A DNA stretch of 64,000 nt from Nemertoderma westbladi (lineage: Eukaryota > Xenacoelomorpha > Nemertodermatida > Nemertodermatidae): contig JAUCBJ010007475.1 in assembly GCA_032718475.1 (NCBI GenBank), positions 18,617-82,616 on the forward strand, read 5' to 3'. The stretch's first letter is position 1. Each line of letters begins with the position of its first letter. The translations under genes and the position numbers were made by a program. The notes under the pieces were generated by a model, which saw only the letters and a program-made list of their open reading frames with translations, was not told the DNA's origin and searched no databases. Positions 57,067 to 64,000 of this stretch are shown one piece after another.

Positions 57067-57658
57067 TTACGTAATCGGTAACCAGCCAGCTGCTAGAGAT
57101 GCTGGGATGTCGACTTCCATACGATTTTCCGACCATGGATGGGACTGGATACCTACGGTACCAAATTTATGTTGCTTATAACTACTTATTTTTGTGTTGT
57201 ATCCTATAGAGTACTGGAGTAGGTATTGTAAACTTGTCCCTTATTAATACTGTATGTTTGCCTTTAGTACTGTATGTTGTAGAAGCCCTTGTGCATTTTA
57301 ATTATTTTTACTTGAACCTAACTATGCTTTGCCGGTTTTTTATATAATTTAATTTTAATGTAATTTAATTTTAATGTAATTTAATTTTTATTTAATAATT
57401 AATATACACCAACTGTAAGTACTGTAAATAAACTATATATAATTTTAATTATTTTACTAATTTTACTTGAATCTTGAATACCATTATATCCGTATTTTTA
57501 TTATAATAGTACAGTACATAAATATGCTAATTAGAGTACTTTGCCAGATATGTGTTCATTTTATTTTAATCCACTGTACATGTGCAAAATTGATATTTTA
57601 TTGTTATTCTGGCGATATTAATAACATAGCAATACATACCTGTAGCAAATGATTAATT
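57067..57658. other. Non-coding AT-rich stretch
   Basis: Contains a short tandem of TTTAATTTTAATGTAA (about 57347-57390). No gene. Confidence 0.4.
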
Positions 57659-59438
57659 GGGTTGTTCTCACAAAAAGTGGCCAAACTTTGATGTCAAAAT
57701 GTCCATGCATTCGCACGGTTATGTTTCCAAACGACACAGATTTAACCCCATGAACCTATATACCAATCGGAAGAGCGGAAATCTGCTCAGATTTCAGCAA
57801 ATTTTCAACAGATTCCATTCACAACCTAGAGAATGACACCATTTCAAATATCGAAAATGCATGTTTTTTGAAATGTCACATTGAATTATTTTGAAATATT
57901 TGGCTTCTGAGCTAAAGCAATGAAAGCAAAGGTTCCACATACCATACATCAAAATAAAGCAAATTTAATGCTCTTTCACATACTATTTATTGGTGGTTTT
58001 CAACCGAAGCTACTCACATTTTATATATTTACTTTTTACTAACAATTAATTACGCCGTCACTAGGATTTTGTCCACCATGTAACGCTCGTTTTCATGACA
58101 TGGTTTTTTTATATTTATTCACAACATCTCCAAGTGAGATATTTCTAAACGGCGATTTATTTAGCTATCAGCAGTTAAAAAAATTATAAGAATTCGTTCA
58201 TTAGAACTCGAGCGTTGTGCGAAAATGTAAATCTACATAAAATACCGTCATTAGGAATGTCCTCAATGTAACGCTACTTTGGATAGCGATAACTTTTGCT
58301 TTACTAATCATAACGACACCATTGCGGGCTCATATGAAAGAGCAATCGCAGATCTATCAAATCACATATTTGATTTTAATATAGTTTCAAAACAGACTAT
58401 AGTCAACGCCATGCTAATGAAAAATGTCTTCAATGTCCATCATGTAACGCATGTAACGCTGTCACAAGCAATAGCGTTTCACTTGAGACATGTCCACCAT
58501 GCAACGTAGTTGGGCCTGAACATACCTAGCAGTACGAGTGGCGTTTCTTTTTACAAATTAGGCAGTCAGGGTCAAATTAACAATAGTCGATGGTTTCTGG
58601 TTTTCAGTATTTAGTATAAACTACTGTAGTAGTAATATTATCTGTTGTAGTCTGTATTACTTAGTACTAACTACCTAAAGGGTTTAGGAAAAGCTCATGA
58701 GTTTGTATACCTTTCTTTATTTCGGTTCTAAAACAGTACATCTTAATCGTCATGTAATTACAATTGTCAAACGGAATTAAGCGTGTTGTGTCCGGTAAGA
58801 ACTTCTCGATTGAATTTAGTGATGGCGTTACACGTGAAGGATATAGAGATTAAGTTAGTGATGGGATGGCATTACACGTGAATGACTTAGAGATTAAGTT
58901 AGTGATGGCGTTACACGTGAAGGACTTAGAGATTAAGTTAGTGATGGCGTTACACGTGAAGGACTTAGAGATTAAGTTAGTGATGGCGTTACACGTGAAG
59001 GACTTAGTTACACGTTTTCAGCCATTGGGTCGATAAATAAATCCGCAAAAAACCCGTATAAATATAAAATAAATCCGTACATGACATTAAAGTGACTGTT
59101 GAATTTCTGGTATATATTTTAAATGTCAAATCCTGGATACTGATTGGCTAACAAGTAGCGTTACATTAGAGACAACGAGTTAGATTGTGGGCGTTTTGTG
59201 AAATGAAGGCTTCTGATTGGCTAACAAGTAGCGTTACACCAGGGACAAAATGTTACATTGTGGACATTAGTTTTTCGCGAATAAAACCTTACGACTTTAC
59301 TAAAAAAACGGCCCACTAGTGTATTCGAAATCGCCTCATCGAGAGCTCTCGAAATATGTATATATTTATATGGTTTTGACAAAAAAAAATTTGACAATTT
59401 CTTCTCAAAATTTTGGCCACTTTTTGTGAGAACAACCC
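57659..59438. mobile_element. TIR element, 1.8 kb, non-autonomous
   Basis: The ends are GGGTTGTTCTCACAAAAAGT plus GGCCAAA and the inverted copy ending at 59438. AATT is on both sides (57655-57658 and 59439-59442), either a 4-bp duplication or part of a longer palindromic end. The interior repeats GTAACGCT in one orientation on the left and AGCGTTACA in the other on the right. It contains the 39-bp tandem array at 58819-59010. No transposase frame. Confidence 0.8.
58819..59010 (+). repeat. 39-bp tandem repeat, about 4.7 copies
   Basis: The unit is GTGATGGCGTTACACGTGAA followed by GGACTTAGAGATTAAGTTA. The second copy has a short insertion. The GTTACACGTG core matches the GTTAC motif that recurs through the host element. 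Confidence 0.9.
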
Positions 59439-59509
59439 AATTGATCTTTGTCCATTTTTACAAAGTCCTCAGTACTGTATATGTATGTATGTATACTACT
59501 ATACCTTAC

Positions 59510-59625
59510 CCGTTTTGTCAAGTACATATATTTATTTACCTTGCCCGTATTGGCAAGTACAAATATCTACCTCGCACGTATTGGCAAGTACATACTTATT
59601 TCCTTGCCCGTTTCGGCACGCACAT
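59510..59625. repeat. Palindromic CTTGCCCGT.TTGGCAAG tandem
   Basis: Four imperfect units about 33-36 bases apart, each with CTTGCCCGTATTGGCAAG or a variant followed by TACA and AT-rich spacer. The same kind of palindrome forms the array at 38279-38410. Confidence 0.65.
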
Positions 59626-60039
59626 ATTGCCTTTTTGAAAAGGATAAATTTCTAATTTTTAAATACCGTACGCTACCGGTCCTACTACTGTAGTACTACG
59701 TCATTATTACTGGTATCCCCTCAGGACCATGGCGCAGGGCGGGTTTGGGATTGCTGTCATATTTTGGTATCATTAAATGCCTATACCTATATTTATGAGC
59801 AAGTAGAGAGCATGACATTGGTTAATTTAACACATTCTGACATTACTCTTTGAGACTATGTCACATGTCTCCCACTGGGTGTGGATGTCTTCCAAATGTG
59901 TGCAAAGGAATTGCCATAAAGGATGAAGGAATAATATTGTAAGGATACGGAGGGTGCGATTTCGCAAAAGACACTTTTTTTTAAAACGCTTATAAAAAAA
60001 ATTTAAAGGCAAAATCGAAAATTCCGGCTTCATGGGGTC

Positions 60040-60165
60040 ATCGACGGTGAGTGGAACTAGTGGTGTTTCAAATTTCAAGCAATATGATGGGAAAAATCTG
60101 GGGGGGGGGGGGGTCCGTGTCATCAGAAAATGACACTATATTACGGGACATTGTGTATATGTATG
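60040..60165. repeat. Dispersed repeat, copy 2
   Basis: See 52040-52175. This copy has a 14-base G run at 60100-60113. Confidence 0.65.
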
Positions 60166-60196
60166 TATGCACTGTATATGTATATTATGTATGTTA

Positions 60197-60598
60197 GACT
60201 GGTCCTATAATTTCAAGGTGCAGTTTTTTGTTGTCTTACCCCCTAAACCCGTTCCCTTTACCATAAAAATGACCCAGGCAAAATTTGGTTTAAAGTCATT
60301 AACATTAACCACTTGCACATGAACACTGAAGGTTTACAGTCTATCGCGCCCACCGCGGAATGCTATCAGTATTCCAAAACATGTGAAATGACTGTCCGGA
60401 ACAACATATTTTATCTAGAATCTTAAATGAATGCATCTTATTTCAGAACTAAACTTATTTAAATTATAGTGGAATCTCATTGTAGCAGATAATGCAGCTG
60501 GATTGGTAATTGGCAACTTGAAATTAAGCCATTGCTCCAAGGGGGTAAGACAACAAAAACTGCTCCTTGAAATTATAGCCTCCAGAAATCAACCAGTC
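60197..60598. mobile_element. MITE with TA target site, 402 bp
   Basis: The inverted ends begin GACTGGT and share CTATAATTTCAAGG.GCAG and TTGTTGTCTTACCCCCT. TA lies on both sides (60195-60196 and 60599-60600). The left end lacks about 12 bases present at the right. It is non-coding and probably of the Tc1/mariner type. Confidence 0.7.
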
Positions 60599-60600
60599 TA

Positions 60601-61995
60601 GCCTACCGTATTGGTATGGCACTGTAGCAGATAGCAGTACAGTGATGTAGGCCTACACACACACTACAGTCTAGCATACCGTCTGTTCGCGCTTTCAGAC
60701 CTTTGGCAGTTTAACCCGCCAAATTAAGATGTCTTCTAGATAATAAATCACTTTTAGTCTATGACAAGTATTTAATTCACTACACTAGTCGAAACCAATC
60801 TGTGCGCGATCATTCACCCGCTGGATATTCCCGGGAGATTGGGTTCGACGGTTTAATTTTATTGCTATGTAAGCCTAATGTATTATTCGACTGACAGTAT
60901 TATATAATCTCTGACAATATTATTCACCTTCGGGGAATATTAACAGTTCCTTTAGGACGTGGCGCTTTATCTATATAAACAGAGTTATGACTTAAACTAC
61001 TCACAACGATATGGCTTAATTATAATTCACATATATGGCGCATTCTTTAGGAATTGCTTCTTTAACAGACTCACTCATACACAATGCTGCACAATACTGC
61101 ACACTAATCTGCCAATCTTCACTGATTTTAGTCACATATAAAAGGAACACAGACTGACTCATGTAGGGTCTATCAAATAACATTAGATTCACTTCAAACC
61201 ACTTTAACATAAGTCACAATCTTTATTGGTAACCTTTCTCTCTTACCTTCGGTATATCAAGAATATTGGGTTTTCGGGGTTATTTCTCGTTATTCCAATA
61301 TAATAATTCATCAACCAATATAATGAATAACCGACAACAAATAGCAGTATACAGTATCGATTGAGCAGGTAATTTTAGCAGTTTCAGCAGTTATTAAAAG
61401 CCGTGTGTCAGCAGTCAGTGTATTCCCAGATCAGTGATTCCATGAGTTTGATCGGTATGTCAGTTAAAGGATATATGCCCTTATAATTAAACCTACTAGT
61501 GTAAGACTAAAAACTGAAAACACGGAGGTGCCAAAAGCCGGTTCTTAGGCTCTGGGCAAAAACATAACACTGAACTACTGAGTTTCTGTATATACCTCCA
61601 ACACAGAGACAACAAACGCTCTGATTGGTCAACCTGAACAACGAGAGAACAGAGAAACAAAGAAACGTCGACGTGGCAATATCAGCTGCTAGCCGTCGTC
61701 ATGGTAGCGACACTGTTTTCAAGAGTATCGAGCTTTTACGTCACGGAATTACGGATTATGTCCTCTAAAGTACAAATACAGAAGAAATAGCTTTTATGTC
61801 CGCTAAAACACCAGTACAGCAAGGACACGGCCTTTTTATGCCTGGTAAACCAACTACAGAGTACTTTACGGGAAAAATAAGGAAAAATAACCGGACAATT
61901 CAGTAAAAGCTTTTACACCGCTCCCAGAAAATGGGATTTTCAGTCTATAAAATATAAAAATCACAGTTTCTAAAACATAAAGATACTCTGAACAG
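60601..61995. other. Non-coding stretch
   Basis: I see no gene with supporting features. Short open frames look random. Confidence 0.35.
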
Positions 61996-62303
61996 TTAGT
62001 CTTTCTTACGCAGACGGCGTTTACGCAGTTTTTTGAGGCTAGCAAGAGTCCTTTTCTCTTTGGGGGGAGCCACTTTACTAGGAGGGCCATAACTCCTGGG
62101 TGAAGGGTGCAATATGATTGCATTAAAAGGTTTGGGTTTACGGTCGGTGTCTCGTCCATTTCGATATGCTTCTCCTCGAGCTGATTTTCCTCCGCTTGTC
62201 ATGGGATACGTTCGTCCAAAACTCTCGCAGAGAATAGGGTTTTCTAAGCTTGATATCTTCTTTGAGATTCGAGGTTTCCCAATCGAACTGAGATAAGGCC
62301 AAT
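61996..62303 (-). CDS. Candidate last exon of an unidentified gene
   Basis: After a good minus-strand acceptor (TTATCTCAG) at 62304, one frame reads SIGKPRISKKISSLENPILC, then ESFGRTYPMTSGG and a basic tail ending KKLRKRRLRKKD and a stop at 61996. Composition looks protein-like and basic, possibly nuclear. I do not recognise it. The matching upstream exon and splice phase are not resolved. Confidence 0.35.
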
Positions 62304-62591
62304 TCGTTTATCGATTGGACTTACTGTTATAACTTACGTTTATCTGAACAAACGCAGGTTTCTTTTTTGATCTTTATAGAATAGCGTTTAACTCGTTTCG
62401 TACAACGCTCTCCTTCACCTTGATGAAGGGTTGTATCGCGTTAAACGGGACGACCATACGGTTGGATAGTGATATTAGGTGTCTGCGTCATAACCCAGCT
62501 AGGTAAGATGGGCGGCTAGCTAGAAATCACTGTCGGAGTGTTACCGATTAATTGTTAGGGTAGCACTAGATCTTGAACAGTGAATACAGTC

Positions 62592-62840
62592 CGCGAGGAT
62601 CCGCGACACCACCAGGATCGCAGGTCTGAGGTCCAACTAAGGAATGAGGAGGTTTGACCGAGGATTCCGGGACTCTGATCGTAGGTTTACTCCAGGATCG
62701 TTTGAGCCGAGTGAGCATAGGTGATACGTCAAACAAGTTTCGCTCGAAACTCCAGTAAATATAACGAGCACAATTGTGTTTAACACAACGTTTCCGTGGA
62801 TGTTTATGTCTTTCCGTTTATTAGTTGGGTCTAGGGCATT
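62592..62840 (-). CDS. Candidate internal exon, unidentified
   Basis: An open minus-strand stretch without its own ATG reads RCVKHNCARYIYWSFERNLF, then DVSPMLTRLKRSWSKPTIRV and PESSVKPPHSLVGPQ. Residue usage looks coding-like, but I cannot fix convincing splice sites. It may belong with 61996-62303 and 63119-63305. Confidence 0.25.
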
Positions 62841-63118
62841 TATCATAATAATACTAAAGACGCACGTCTGGTAGGGGAAACGCGGATGATATTTATTTGT
62901 TGTTACAATGCTTCTATCAAGAATTCCAAATATATGTTGGAGTTACCGCGTTTATTTGTTTCTTTAATGTCTTTTCTTTCGAGCCGATTTCGAATAGAAT
63001 TTTCGCATTCGAATTTCAGTTTATGGTTCCGACTCCGCTGGGCAGGATATATAGTCGACATAGTCCGTATTGTGTAAATTGATAGAATGACCAGTAGTTA
63101 AGAAGCCCATATACGTAC

Positions 63119-63305
63119 CATTACGCTGCGTATATCGAGCGGTGAATTTCTTATAGTCCAACTCACGCGTGAGCTGCTCTTGGGACATTGGCGGTTCGAT
63201 ATAACGACCATCATCCTTCGTAGTAGTTGGACTAGTATCACCGCGTATCAAGCTATCAACAAACGTTTGAAAGTAGAATATATCGTTCCCCGATACCAAG
63301 ACCAT
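63119..63305 (-). CDS. Candidate first exon, unidentified
   Basis: It starts with an ATG at 63305 preceded in frame by a stop. It reads MVLVSGNDIFYFQTFVDSLI and later YIEPPMSQEQLTRELDYKKF. A strong donor AATG|GTACGT falls at 63119/63118; the frame also stays open to 63021. No family is recognised. Confidence 0.3.
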
Positions 63306-63372
63306 CTTCTATCAACTCCGTCATATCTGCTATATATGAGTTTATCCATATTATAATGAGTTTATATTTAGG

Positions 63373-63582
63373 CGAGCGGGCGTCGCTGCCTACCCCAATC
63401 AACCCCCGGACAGTACGAGATCCTCAGCGCCGATGTGTCGTCGCCGCTGTACTTTCGCCAACGACGTAGCCGCACAACGACAACGACAACCGGCACAAGT
63501 CACTCGACTGTCCGTCCCAAAGGCTTAGATGTACTTCAGGTTTTCCTTGGAGAGTTAGGTTACTTTTACGATTGCGACTAGC
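63373..63582 (+). CDS. Candidate terminal exon on the plus strand, unidentified
   Basis: After TTTATATTTAG at 63372, a GC-rich open frame reads ASGRRCLPQSTPGQYEILSA, then DVSSPLYFRQRRSRTTTTTG and ends VFLGELGYFYDCD with a stop at 63580-63582. Its GC-rich codons resemble POGLUT1 and YTHDC1. The upstream exons are not identified. Confidence 0.3.
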
Positions 63583-64000
63583 TACTGTAAACACACCTTA
63601 GCAGTAACATTCACCTATAAACTCACAAATACCACACACACAACTTGTCACAAATTACACACATTCGGGCCATTTGTCCGTTAGTCAATGCCTTCCAGAA
63701 TGTCACTGTATTATTATGTATCCTTGGATACTAGTAGTGCGCTATTTATTCCCTATGCTATTCAATGGGACAAGCTTTCTATTGTTCTTTTAACTCAATT
63801 CTAATTCTAGCGTGGTTGTTGCTATGGTGACATTATGCAAAGCTAGCGGTAGAATTAGAGTAATTCCAATGCATACAGATCTGGGATGTTATTTAATAGT
63901 ATTCTTTAATAGTCAATGTTCTGTTTTATACATGACTTTATGAATTTTATCGGCTATTGACTATGTTTGGGAGACTTTCACACACTCATACGCATGATAA
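63583..64000. other. Non-coding right end
   Basis: I see nothing I can support here. Confidence 0.35.

Overview
This is eukaryotic DNA from an animal, most likely a marine invertebrate. It is AT-rich and dominated by repeats. Three host genes are recognisable: a full-length DNA topoisomerase II (45777-50711), a truncated YTHDC1-type m6A reader (about 8840-10073) and a two-exon POGLUT1/Rumi protein O-glucosyltransferase (53637-55502). TOP2 and the visible part of YTHDC1 have no introns and POGLUT1 has one, which is few for an animal. Candidate exons of one or two unidentified genes lie near the right end. I could not place the species.

Layout. 1-388: probable edge of an LTR. 1342-8742 is a diverged direct copy of 34050-46939; both carry the same degraded LINE pieces and the start of TOP2. 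In the left copy TOP2 is broken and ends in a perfect 98-bp-arm palindrome that runs straight into YTHDC1. 10.4-10.8 kb: a tRNA-like SINE inside a 55-bp perfect inverted repeat. 11.24-15.12 kb: a 3.9-kb minisatellite with 25-, 35- and 44-bp units. 16357-16946: a solo LTR with a TCAAT target duplication.

17.8-33.6 kb is a stack of retroelements. A CR1-like LINE fragment is followed by a deleted Ty1/copia element (18408-33639, minus strand, AGTAG target duplication), into which a 13.2-kb BEL/Pao element has inserted (18997-32230, ATCTT target duplication). The BEL element has near-identical 1.07-kb LTRs, a small leader ORF, one continuous gag-pol frame broken by three stops, and an intact third ORF of 866 codons after pol. 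That protein has an exonuclease-like segment and CCHC zinc knuckles. A decayed relative of it lies at 56521-57066.

34.05-46.9 kb is the right copy of the duplication. Compared with the left copy it has gained a set of DNA transposons. Four share CAGT...ACTG ends and 5-bp target duplications, and each carries its own iterated palindromic subterminal motif; two are nested in the others. A fifth is a TA-flanked MITE. The left copy supplies the empty sites. 50.7-64 kb holds the TOP2 3' flank, POGLUT1, the BEL ORF3 relic, a 1.8-kb TIR element, a small MITE and the candidate exons.

The strongest candidates for something new are the CAGT transposon set and the BEL third ORF. An assembly artefact, such as a retained second haplotype or a fold-back chimera, is a live alternative for the duplication and the TOP2/YTHDC1 junction.
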